Shown here in pieces: positions 21,441 to 32,330 of a stretch of DNA of 35,463 bases. Position numbers and translations under genes: made by a program. Source of the DNA: Paulinella micropora (taxonomy: Eukaryota; Cercozoa; Imbricatea; Euglyphida); assembly GCA_009731375.1 (NCBI GenBank), contig BJOX01000010.1:1553776-1589238 (forward strand), in the 5' to 3' direction. The notes beneath the pieces were generated by a model that saw nothing but the letters and a program-made list of their open reading frames with translations, was not told where the DNA came from and made no database searches. The first letter of the stretch is position 1. Each line of letters opens with the position of its first letter.

Positions 21441-21502
21441 GTGTCTGTGTGTGTGTGTGTGTGTGTGTGTCTATCTCTATCTCTCTCTATCTGTGAGTGT
21501 GT

Positions 21503-21553
<51 letters not shown>

Positions 21554-21829
21554 AGAAAGATAGATATAGAGAGAGAGTGAATGAGTGTAGTGGGTGAGTG
21601 AGTGAGTGAGTGAGTGTCTGTGTAAGTGAGTGAGTGAGTGAGTGAGCGACTGAGCGAGTGAGTGAGTGGGTGAGTGGGTGATTGAGTGAGCATTCTCCTT
21701 CCCTCCTAAGTGTGTGTATGTGTGTGTTTGTGTAAAAGTGTGTGTGTGTGTGTGTGTGTATCCATGTTGTGCGTGTGTGTGTGTGTGTGTGAGAGAGAGA
21801 GATAGATAGAGATAAGTAATATTGGTAGT

Positions 21830-21882
<53 letters not shown>

Positions 21883-21920
21883 TGTGTGTTTTATGTGGCA
21901 CGGTGTGTGTGAGTGAGTGA

Positions 21921-21952
<32 letters not shown>

Positions 21953-21961
21953 TAGAGAGAT

Positions 21962-22007
<46 letters not shown>

Positions 22008-22369
22008 AACGAGAAAGAGAGAGAGAGAGAGACAGAGAGAGAGAGAGTGAGTGAGTGAGTGAGTGAGTGAGCGAGTGAGTGGGTGAGTGAGTGAGTGGAG
22101 TGTGTGAGTGGAGTGGGTGAGTGGAGTGAGTGAGTGAGTGAGTGAGTTAGTGTCTGTGTAAGTGAGTGAGTGAGTGAGTGAGCGAGTGAGTGAGCGAGTG
22201 AGTGGGTGAGTGAGTGAGCATTCTCCTTCTCTCCTAAGTGTGTGTATGTGTGTGTTTGTGTGTGTGTGTGTATGTTGCGTGTGTGTGTGTGAGAGAGAGA
22301 GAGGGTTGGGGGGGGGGGGGGGGGGGGGGGGGGGAGGGGGGGGGGGGGGGGGGGGGGGGGAAGGGGGGG
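21441..22369. repeat. GT/GA/GTGA microsatellite block with a higher-order repeat
   Basis: Arrays of GT, GA, GAAA, GAGT and GTA fill the region. A longer unit recurs: GAGT arrays, tgtctgtgtaagtgagtg, then gagcattctccttc, tctcctaagtgtgtgtatgt and a GT array appear at about 21595-21780 and again at about 22120-22290, so a block of about 500 bp was duplicated. It ends in about 60 G with two A interruptions at the gap. Confidence 0.85.
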
Positions 22370-22379
22370 NNNNNNNNNN
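22370..22379. other. Assembly gap of 10 N inside poly-G / GTA repeats
   Basis: Ten N between a poly-G run and a TAG-type trinucleotide array. Confidence 0.95.
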
Positions 22380-22418
<39 letters not shown>

Positions 22419-22462
22419 TAGTGGTAGTAGTAGTGGTAGTAGTGGTAGTAGTAGTAGTAGTA

Positions 22463-22522
<60 letters not shown>

Positions 22523-22672
22523 AGTGTAAGTAAGTAAGTAAGTAAGTAAGCAAGTAAGTAAGTAAGGCGCAAGGGCTGAACTTATTACAATTTAATCGCC
22601 AGTTAAATTTTTGAGGTGCAAGGGCTGAACTTATTAATTAAGTATTAAGTCGCCATACGCCAGCTAACCTGA

Positions 22673-22744
<72 letters not shown>
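22380..22744. repeat. TAG array, AAGT array and ATT array around ~110 bp of unique sequence
   Basis: A GTA/GTG array fills 22380-22522 and an AAGT array 22523-22566. A short stretch contains gcgcaagggctgaacttatt twice (about 22567 and 22616). An ATT array runs 22675-22744 directly into a SINE. Confidence 0.8.
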
Positions 22745-23040
22745 GGACACCGTGATAGCCCAGTGGTCAAGTTCTACCATCTGGGCCGTGTCGCCAGTTC
22801 GATTCCCGTCGGTGCCACCAGTATTTTCATTGAACATACCGGTCTATTTCTGGACCAGTATTTTCATTGAACATACCGGCCCGTCTGGAAGTGTTGGAAC
22901 TGCCCTTGCGGGGGNNNNNNNNNNAAAGATCTTAAACTCCGCATATGGTCGTACTCCCCTCACTGGTGAGACGATGGAGGCGCATGTGCAGAAATGCATC
23001 AGCCATTGACAGAGAAGCACTATTATTATTATTATTATTA
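22745..23040 (+). mobile_element. tRNA-like SINE copy with (ATT)n tail, gap inside
   Basis: The copy starts ggacaccgtgatagcccag straight after an ATT array and ends gccattgacagagaagcact followed by ATT. The head has RNA polymerase III A- and B-box matches. A ~25-bp motif, ccagtattttcattgaacat plus accgg, follows twice in tandem, then aagtgttggaactgccctt, a 10-N gap, and tcccctcactggtgagacga to the tail. Just after the gap is a segment (22925-22945) shared with interspersed repeat B and absent from the other SINE copies, so either this is a variant or the gap joins different copies. Confidence 0.8.
22756..22806 (+). promoter_or_regulatory. Internal pol III promoter (A and B boxes) of the SINE
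   Basis: tagcccagtgg at 22756-22766 fits the A-box consensus TRGYNNAGYGG, and agttcgattcc at 22796-22806 fits the B-box consensus GGTTCGANNCC with one mismatch. The 40-bp spacing is normal for tRNA-derived elements. Both boxes recur in the copies at 23631 and 35286. Confidence 0.75.
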
Positions 23041-23204
23041 TTTTCGGTGACGTCTTGCAAGAGGTTGCTGGGACTGCGGAATAACCTCGGCTTAGTGCAG
23101 TCTTGCCCTCAGGAGCTCCATCGGTGGCCCCGATCATCAGGCGAGAGACTGACACAGGGGGGGGGAGGACCTCGAACAAGGGTATTGGAGGCTTATGTCC
23201 GTTG
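23041..23204 (+). repeat. Interspersed repeat B, copy 2
   Basis: It is the reverse complement of about 454-607, from ttcggtgacgtcttgcaaga to ggaggcttatgtccgttg, cut by a 62-N gap. It begins directly after an ATT array. A G run (cagggggggggagg) replaces the cggggaggtggagg of the other copy. Confidence 0.75.
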
Positions 23205-23266
23205 NNNNNNNNNNNNNNNNNNNNNNNNNNNNNNNNNNNNNNNNNNNNNNNNNNNNNNNNNNNNNN
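23205..23266. other. Assembly gap of 62 N
   Basis: A run of N separates interspersed repeat B from a SINE copy. Confidence 0.95.
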
Positions 23267-23463
23267 CACCAGTATTTTCATTGAACATACCGGTCTATTT
23301 CTGGATCAGTATTTTCATTGAACATACCGGCCCGTCTGGAAGTGTTGGAACTGCCCTTGCGGGGGTGTCATTAGAGCTTATCGTCAATTCTTCGTACTCC
23401 CCTCACGGGTGAGACGATGGAGGCGCATGTGCAGAAATGCATCAGCCATTGACAGAGAAGCAC

Positions 23464-23550
<87 letters not shown>
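23267..23550 (+). mobile_element. SINE copy lacking its head (lost in gap), with (ATT)n tail
   Basis: It begins in the repeated ccagtattttcattgaacat motif (two copies) and continues through gtgtcattagagcttatcgt to gacagagaagcact and a long ATT array (23462-23550). The tRNA-like head must lie in the preceding gap. Confidence 0.8.
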
Positions 23551-23551
<1 letters not shown>

Positions 23552-23630
23552 CGACAGGATCAAAGGCCAATTGACTGATAAGTCTATTATTACTATTATT
23601 ATTATTATTATTATTATTATGATTATTATT

Positions 23631-23852
23631 GACACCGTGATAGCCCAGTGTTCAAGTTCTACCACTGGGCCCTGTCGCCAGTTCGATTCCAGTCGGTGCC
23701 ACCAGTATTTTCATTGAACATACCGGTCCATCTGGAAGTGTTGGAACTGTCCTTGCGGGGGTGTCATAGAGCCTATCGTCAATTCTTCGTACTCCCCTCA
23801 CGGGTGAGACGATGGAGGCGCATGTGCAGATTTGCATCAGCCATTGACAGAG
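23631..23852 (+). mobile_element. SINE copy, single-motif subfamily, truncated by gap
   Basis: It starts gacaccgtgatagcccag after an ATT array. It has the A/B boxes and only one copy of the ccagtattttcattgaacat motif, where the other copies have two. It runs to gccattgacagag at the edge of the large gap. The stem sequence is slightly changed (cagtgttcaag, ccactggg). Confidence 0.82.
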
Positions 23853-24687
23853 NNNNNNNNNNNNNNNNNNNNNNNNNNNNNNNNNNNNNNNNNNNNNNNN
23901 NNNNNNNNNNNNNNNNNNNNNNNNNNNNNNNNNNNNNNNNNNNNNNNNNNNNNNNNNNNNNNNNNNNNNNNNNNNNNNNNNNNNNNNNNNNNNNNNNNNN
24001 NNNNNNNNNNNNNNNNNNNNNNNNNNNNNNNNNNNNNNNNNNNNNNNNNNNNNNNNNNNNNNNNNNNNNNNNNNNNNNNNNNNNNNNNNNNNNNNNNNNN
24101 NNNNNNNNNNNNNNNNNNNNNNNNNNNNNNNNNNNNNNNNNNNNNNNNNNNNNNNNNNNNNNNNNNNNNNNNNNNNNNNNNNNNNNNNNNNNNNNNNNNN
24201 NNNNNNNNNNNNNNNNNNNNNNNNNNNNNNNNNNNNNNNNNNNNNNNNNNNNNNNNNNNNNNNNNNNNNNNNNNNNNNNNNNNNNNNNNNNNNNNNNNNN
24301 NNNNNNNNNNNNNNNNNNNNNNNNNNNNNNNNNNNNNNNNNNNNNNNNNNNNNNNNNNNNNNNNNNNNNNNNNNNNNNNNNNNNNNNNNNNNNNNNNNNN
24401 NNNNNNNNNNNNNNNNNNNNNNNNNNNNNNNNNNNNNNNNNNNNNNNNNNNNNNNNNNNNNNNNNNNNNNNNNNNNNNNNNNNNNNNNNNNNNNNNNNNN
24501 NNNNNNNNNNNNNNNNNNNNNNNNNNNNNNNNNNNNNNNNNNNNNNNNNNNNNNNNNNNNNNNNNNNNNNNNNNNNNNNNNNNNNNNNNNNNNNNNNNNN
24601 NNNNNNNNNNNNNNNNNNNNNNNNNNNNNNNNNNNNNNNNNNNNNNNNNNNNNNNNNNNNNNNNNNNNNNNNNNNNNNNNNNNNNNN
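23853..24687. other. Assembly gap of 835 N
   Basis: A run of N bounded by a SINE tail on the left and GA repeats on the right. Open frames spanning it are meaningless. Confidence 0.97.
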
Positions 24688-24749
<62 letters not shown>

Positions 24750-24761
24750 GCGAGCGAGCGA

Positions 24762-24824
<63 letters not shown>
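24688..24824. repeat. GA microsatellite with a GCGC interruption
   Basis: A (GA)n array of about 137 bp with gagcgagcgcgcgcgcgc in the middle. Confidence 0.9.
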
Positions 24825-24825
<1 letters not shown>

Positions 24826-24829
24826 AGGA

Positions 24830-24959
24830 CGTCTCACAGTTGCCTCTTGAAATCAGTTACCTTGTTTTTCACGTTCATGCAACTGCCAATGTGTACTGCA
24901 AAATGTGTAGTTTGGAAAAATTTATTGTTTTCAACTGGTGGGGCCATCAAGGCAAATAA
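24830..24959 (+). CDS. Possible terminal exon, unknown protein
   Basis: After gagagcag the frame reads 42 codons to TAA 24959 (DVSQLPLEISYLVFH ... FNWWGHQGK) with a natural-looking residue mix, and aaataaataa follows at once as a possible poly(A) signal. The putative acceptor is preceded by a GA array, so it lacks a pyrimidine tract, and the upstream exons would lie in the gap. It may equally be chance. Confidence 0.2.
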
Positions 24960-25033
24960 ATAATAGCGCTATCAAAGTATTTACAGGCGAGGATGCTTCC
25001 CAATGTCATAACTATTGCGATCGCTCCTGCTCG

Positions 25034-25262
25034 ACAGTGTTGACTGTGTAAACAGTGTTGACTGTGTAAGTTAAAAAAATGCATGAATTACATGAAGAAA
25101 GTTGAGGACGGCTTTGAAGACAGCTCGGACAACAAGTCATTGATGAAGCAACTGCAGACATACTGGTTACGACAACTCGCGAGTCCCAAGACAGCCACCG
25201 TTGACATTTTGCATATCTTCATATCTCGTAGAGTACATTTGCAATCGTGAAGAGCTGACAAA
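25034..25262. other. Unique sequence with an 18-bp direct duplication
   Basis: acagtgttgactgtgtaa is duplicated in tandem at about 25035-25069. Nothing else is recognised up to the minus-strand ORF. Confidence 0.45.
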
Positions 25263-25454
25263 TCATGACGTTTTGACCCAGTCCCAGGTGTAGCCACTGC
25301 AAGACCAGCCCATTCGTAACGACTTTGCCAAGGCGACACGAGTAACACCCATTTGTTGAGCTGCAGCGGTGAGAGAAGGGTAAATGTAACCATTTTCAAG
25401 ACAGACAACAGGCATCCTGTTGTGGCCACCGCTTCTTCCTTTCACACCAGCCAT
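25263..25454 (-). CDS. Small NUMOD1-like DNA-binding protein or exon, 63 aa
   Basis: From ATG 25454 to TGA 25263. The first residues, MAGVKGRSGG, are a common opening of small phage proteins. PVVCLENGYIYPSLTAAAQQ, then MGVTRVALAKSLRMG and SGYTWDWV follow the pattern of NUMOD1-type modules (value-of-text, SI-xAA, helix-turn-helix, G-Y-x-W) found beside HNH or GIY-YIG nucleases in phages and large DNA viruses. The frame is open for about 30 codons upstream of the ATG (includes RVCLGCTPWKSTWKLKF), so this may be the end of a longer exon. No nuclease domain is visible nearby. A transferred gene or a remnant of one is my inference. Confidence 0.5.
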   Translation of the reverse strand: MAGVKGRSGGHNRMPVVCLENGYIYPSLTAAAQQMGVTRVALAKSLRMGWSCSGYTWDWVKTS

Positions 25455-25613
25455 GAACTTGAGCTTCCAAGTACTCTTCCAAGGTGTGCAGCCAAGGCAA
25501 ACACGCCGATGTCGCCCTCCAGCTTGAGTTGCAGCAGTTGGTTAGAAAAGGTTGATATCAATGGATGGAGGTCAGTCGCCCAACCAAACAAAAGGGAAGC
25601 AAAAGTAACGTGT

Positions 25614-25808
25614 TTATCGAAAATTTTCAAATAAAAGTGCTAGGGCGGACATCCCTCTGTGCCGTTCTTGCCGCACCTGTTTCGGCCTGTTAATTATTTG
25701 CTTGAGAAAAAAAAGAAGTTGTGCATCATTTTGGAGCGCAATGTGTCTCGGAACTATTCTCTCCCATCTTTTCTTAATCAGGCTTTTGTCTCTGCAATCT
25801 GCAATCAT
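25614..25808 (-). CDS. Hypothetical 64-aa minus-strand ORF
   Basis: A charged frame with KSLIKKRWERIVPRH and NRPKQVRQERHRG ends 160 bp upstream of the NUMOD1-like ORF on the same strand. It could be an upstream exon of that gene, but I found no donor/acceptor pair that joins the frames convincingly. No family recognised. Confidence 0.2.
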   Translation of the reverse strand: MIADCRDKSLIKKRWERIVPRHIALQNDAQLLFFLKQIINRPKQVRQERHRGMSALALLFENFR

Positions 25809-26207
25809 GGGCGAAACGGCGTATCAAATGATTGACCCCTGTCCTGAAGGTCTTCCCAATGTGCATGCGTTCCTGAATGTCTGCATAATGCATGCGTTCA
25901 TCTAAATAAGAACGTTTGTACATAGTGTACATGACGCAATGCGTGCGCGCGCATGCATTATAGGTAGATACTAAGGCCTGGAAGGCCAGGTATATATTTA
26001 TCTGAACGTATGTATAACATCGCCCCGTCGTTTTGTTGTCGTAACACAAATGCATTCATGCAAAAATTATCCCTCATGAAACTAATACGGATGTGTTGTG
26101 CCACTTTTTACATGCAAGTACGAGTACAAGTCTACGTACTTGCATGCACGCTTACTCTTACAAGATCTCTTACACAGTTTCTGCATGTCTGTCCATTTGT
26201 CGGTTGG

Positions 26208-27450
<1,243 letters not shown>

Positions 27451-27456
27451 ATCTAC

Positions 27457-28062
27457 CCACAGACTTCCTGGTTGACGAAATCAGAAGCTCCTTTTTTCTG
27501 ACATTAGTCGATATTTCATCAGTTGATCTTATCACTTACTCTACGGAATGAACCAAGGCCACTTGAGGTGTCACTGACCCTCTCTTGGGCTTGATTTTTT
27601 GAAATGGGTGCCATCTGTCGACAGACAGAGAATTAGGGGATGGTGTGGGTGTGCTGGGCCCGTGGTGGGGTGCCTTATGTGTGCCTAGCCATACGCCTAT
27701 AAGTCACATGCCGAAATAGCGACGGGAAGCACAATCCTGTTCCCTCAGGGTGCCCTTTCTCGCTTGTTGAGCCCGGAATAAAACCCACAGTGCTCTGTCG
27801 GTTTATACTAGACTGTCGAACAGTCTCGAAACTCCATCTGCTTACTGGGCCCTCTGTAATGGAGGTGGGAGCTCGTTCTGCAAGGGGCGCTTATGGAACG
27901 AGCCCTGGCCCCGCCTGGTACTAGGGAGCGTTGGTATTGCCTGTATCAGTCCCTTCCGTGCAAACATCACGGCTTAGCTGGGCATCGGGTTAATACTTTA
28001 CCCACAGACTTCCTGGTTGACGAAATCAGAAGCTCCTTTTTTCTGACATTAGTCGATATTTC
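27457..28062 (+). repeat. 64-bp direct repeats bounding ~480 bp of unique sequence
   Basis: acccacagacttcctggttg ... gtcgatatttcatc occurs at about 27456-27521 and again at about 27999-28063, near-identical. The left copy follows an ATCT array and runs into unique sequence; the right copy follows unique sequence and runs into an ATCT array. Each copy opens with an acceptor-like acccacag and reads TDFLVDEIRSSFF. The left frame continues to TGA at about 27551. It could be an element with terminal repeats, a duplicated exon or an assembly echo. The unique interior has no recognised gene. Confidence 0.55.
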
Positions 28063-28063
<1 letters not shown>

Positions 28064-28116
<53 letters not shown>

Positions 28117-28370
28117 GAGTACTTGTATATATGTACGTATTTACGTACGGACGTACATACGTATGTGTGTGTATGTGTATATATGTGTATGTATGTATGT
28201 TATGTGTGTATGTATGTATGTATGTATGTATGTATGTATGTACGTATGTATGTGCATATGTAATTTATGTATTTGGTGTATGTCATGTCTATATATATAC
28301 TATGTATATATGATATGTATGTCTGTTATGTATCTATGTTAATATCTATGCTATGTACCTATGCTCTGTG
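28064..28370. repeat. ATCT and TATG microsatellites
   Basis: ATCT occupies 28064-28116. TATG/TACG-type repeats with interruptions occupy about 28125-28370. Confidence 0.85.
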
Positions 28371-28462
28371 TGTTTGTTTGGTGCTGGTAAAGGTTGTCCA
28401 GGTCATATGCTATCTATGCTCTGTGTTTGTCTTGTGTTGGTAAAGGTTGTCCAGGTCACATG
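28361..28462 (+). repeat. Tandem duplication of an acceptor plus exon start
   Basis: atgctctgtgtgtttg ... ggtaaaggttgtccaggtca occurs at 28361-28406 and again at 28416-28459. The second copy is the presumed intron end and exon start of the gene ending at 29372; the first is a decayed upstream copy. The pattern is the same as exon 4 of the EGF gene. Confidence 0.6.
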
Positions 28463-28520
28463 CAGCGTCCTCCGAACGCTTTTGCAGGCTCCATGTACCT
28501 GATGTGCAGCAAGTAGCTCT

Positions 28521-28587
<67 letters not shown>

Positions 28588-29236
28588 TCTCGCTCTCTCT
28601 TTCTCTCTCTCTCCTTCAAAGTCGAGTTGTTATTGTTGGTCTTCTTCTTCTTCTTCTTCTTCTTCTTCTTCTTCTTCTTCTTCTTCTTCTTCTTCTCCTT
28701 CTTCTCCTTCTCCTTCTCCTTCTCCTCCTCCTCCTCCTCCTCCTCCTCCTCCTTCTTCTTCTTCTTCTTCTTCTTCTTCTTCTTCTTCTTCTTCTTCTTC
28801 TTCTTCTTCTTCTTCTTCTTCGTCTTCTTCGTATTCTTCTTCTTCTTCGTCGTCGTCGTCGTCTTGTCGTCATCGTCGTCGTATTCTCCTTCTTCTTCTT
28901 CTTCTTCTTCTTCTTCTTCTTCTTCTTCTTCTTCTTCTTCTTCTTCTTCTTCTTCTTCTTCTTCTTCTTCTTCTTCTTCTTCTTCTTCTTCTTCTTCGTC
29001 GTCGTCGTCGTCGTCGTCGTCGTCCTCGTCCTCATCTTGTCGTCGTCGTCGTCGCATTCTCCTTCTTCTTGCTTAGGTAGGGTGTATCTATCTACCTGTC
29101 TGCCTGCCTTTCTTTCTTTTTTTCTTTCTTTTTTTCTTTCTTTCTTTCTTTCTTTCTTTCTATCTATCTATCTATCTATCTATCTGTCTATCTATCTATC
29201 TATCTAAACATCTGTCTCTCTCTCTCTCTCTCTCTT

Positions 29237-29277
<41 letters not shown>

Positions 29278-29372
29278 GGTGTCGAAACATATTTCCAAAC
29301 GCCGACTGGAAGTTTGTTGACATGACAGCTATTCCGCTAGCTCCAAAGAAAAATGACATCCCCTATGCATGA
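28446..29372 (+). CDS. Last two exons of an unrecognised gene
   Basis: A possible exon at 28446-28512 (acceptor taaag, donor gtagct) reads CPGHMQRPPNAFAGSMY then LMCS, and ends two bases into a codon. The exon at 29279-29372, after a long CT tract and gcag, starts with the one missing base and reads CRNIFPNADWKFVDMTAIPL then APKKNDIPYA to TGA 29372. The phase match and the natural composition of both parts support joining them. The join creates a C-x2-C pair. The intron of about 766 bp is almost entirely CT, TTC and ATCT repeat. The family is not recognised. Upstream exons are not seen. Confidence 0.42.
28513..29278. repeat. CT, TTC/TCC/TCG and CTTT/ATCT microsatellites (intron)
   Basis: CT (28517-28612), TTC with TCC and TCG blocks (28638-29070), CTTT and ATCT (29100-29210) and CT (29215-29274) form one long polypyrimidine strand. 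Open frames of poly-Ser, poly-Glu, poly-Arg or poly-Lys are repeat translations. Confidence 0.9.
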
Positions 29373-30125
29373 GCACTCTCTACGACGGACGACGTTTAGG
29401 ATGCCAAACCGTCCAACTTTGAACCAATTGTCCTCAATCGATGTTTGAGATACCAAAATGTTGTGCACGTTATTTCAAAGCTCTTGTCCTGAGCGTTCAA
29501 AAGATGACTTCGTCATGGTCACAGCACGGATATTGACGAGAAGGACTTTCTTCTTCTTCTTCTTCTTCTTCTTCTTCTTCTTCTTCTTCTTCTTCTTCTT
29601 CTTCTTCTTCTTCCTCTTCCTCCTCTTCTTCTTTCTTCTTTCTTCTTCTTGCTTCTTCCTTTTTCATCGACATTATATATATATGTATATATATATATAA
29701 TATGCTCTCCTACATTAGATGTGTTTTTTCTTTTTTATGGTTGAGTACTAATATCGTTGCAGTATGAGACCTAGTGCGAAATATTTAAGTCACACAGTGT
29801 GAGATTCTTTTGCTCACACTTCTAGACACGCAGCCTTTTATTGTTAATATTAATAAATGCCTATTTTAATCATGCAATACTGAGAGCCCTTCAGCCTACG
29901 AAATCAGATTAAGCTGAGCCCGCCGACAGTTTAAAATATTACTGTTGAAGTTATTACCGATATGGCTAATTGAACTGATGATTTGTGGCACGAGTCTGAG
30001 TACCGACGGCACTCTAACCCGTAACCGGGCGAGCGCCACATTTGTGGATCATTGCCACAAATGTGCCAGTGCTTTTCAAATTGAATTACTAATTTTAAAA
30101 TCCAGGTGACAAATCACGGTGGTTT
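29373..30125. other. 3' flank with a TTC array; no gene seen
   Basis: A TTC array occupies about 29549-29655 and a short TA array 29674-29699. The remainder is AT-rich unique sequence. Around 30034-30067, gccacatttgtgg and ccacaaatgtgcc form an inverted repeat. No coding exon is supported. Confidence 0.5.
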
Positions 30126-31358
<1,233 letters not shown>

Positions 31359-32330
31359 TTACTGCCGTCGTCTTCTGGCGCGGATTTCTTTGCCTGGTGG
31401 AGGGTCACCAACAAAAGTTAAATCGAACTTCGACTGTTCGAGAATGTCCCAGATCTTATTAGGGATTCCGCCCAGCGATAAGTCAAAAGGGACGTCAAGC
31501 ACTCCTCTTGGCAGTGTCTGAATGGTCCACGCAGTGTAATCCTTGTCTCTGGGAGTAATTGTGTCATCCCATGTCTCGAGACTTTTTGCGTCTTTATATA
31601 CTGGCAGATAATGTCTTGCCTTTGGATCCTCGACCGGGTCCATACGTCTCCAGAACTGGAGTATCGGTTGCATTATTTTTGCTGCTGATGATATTTTGAG
31701 TGTCCGTGTGACACGCGTTTTTCGTGGAACTGCCACGACCCGCATTAAGTATAAGTCTGAGAGAGTGTCATCAGCAACATGTTGTTCTGCTGGTCTCATC
31801 AGATAAAAAGCGTCTTTCACCCATGCGATGGTTGCTATTGCGTCACCTTCCTTCCATCGCTCATGGACGATCTCGACGTTGCCTGCATTTGGGTCAGTGT
31901 CAATCTCCTCATCCTCCTGGTGGACATCCTTTGATCTTATCGACCTCATCGTCTTCCTCGGTTGGTCGTTGATAAGATCATTTCGCGCTCTCCTTAGCTG
32001 CGCCTCTGTGATCTTCTCCTTCTTTCCGCTGTGCTGACGTGGAGACTTAGACTGAGTCCCCACCGCGCTTATGCGGTCAGTCTTCTCCTTATTGTCAACT
32101 TCACTCTCCTCCTTCTCAGCTATCGGCGCCCGATAATCTTCTTGGTCTATGCCAGCCTCTTTGTGGATGGGCGGCACCTCTTTGAAATCATCTTTCATCC
32201 GTTTTAACACCTCCTCAACGGATTCATCTTCCAGTAAGAAGGGATCATACTTAATCCGCCTTCTTGCATTCACAATTTGCACCTTTCCTCTACCCCTGAT
32301 CTTGTAGTTCAGAGGTCCCATCTGTTCCAT
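31359..32330 (-). CDS. C-terminal extension of the gypsy polyprotein, 323 aa
   Basis: This frame continues the integrase C-terminus after a frameshift near 32320-32340 (MEQMGPLNYKIRGRGKVQIV then NARRRIKYDPF fits the end of an integrase C-terminal beta domain). It is followed by an acidic, Lys/Glu-rich linker and an unrecognised domain (AWVKDAFYLMRP, RHYLPVYKDAKSLETWDD, SKFDLTFVGDPPPG) ending in RARRRRQ. No chromodomain or envelope features are visible. Extensions of this length beyond integrase are uncommon. Confidence 0.6.
   Translation of the reverse strand: MEQMGPLNYKIRGRGKVQIVNARRRIKYDPFLLEDESVEEVLKRMKDDFKEVPPIHKEAGIDQEDYRAPIAEKEESEVDNKEKTDRISAVGTQSKSPRQHSGKKEKITEAQLRRARNDLINDQPRKTMRSIRSKDVHQEDEEIDTDPNAGNVEIVHERWKEGDAIATIAWVKDAFYLMRPAEQHVADDTLSDLYLMRVVAVPRKTRVTRTLKISSAAKIMQPILQFWRRMDPVEDPKARHYLPVYKDAKSLETWDDTITPRDKDYTAWTIQTLPRGVLDVPFDLSLGGIPNKIWDILEQSKFDLTFVGDPPPGKEIRARRRRQ

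Noticed and set aside
22745-22822. Functional tRNA gene
   Set aside because: A and B boxes and an acceptor-like stem exist, but no cloverleaf or anticodon arm forms, CCA is encoded, and the unit is part of a longer dispersed SINE with an ATT tail.
23648-24959. 400- and 375-codon frames across the large gap
   Set aside because: They consist mostly of N and GA repeats; continuity across 835 N is meaningless.
28410-29076. Long acidic, poly-Ser, poly-Arg and poly-Lys open frames
   Set aside because: They are translations of TTC, TCG and TCC arrays open in all frames, with no non-repetitive coding content.
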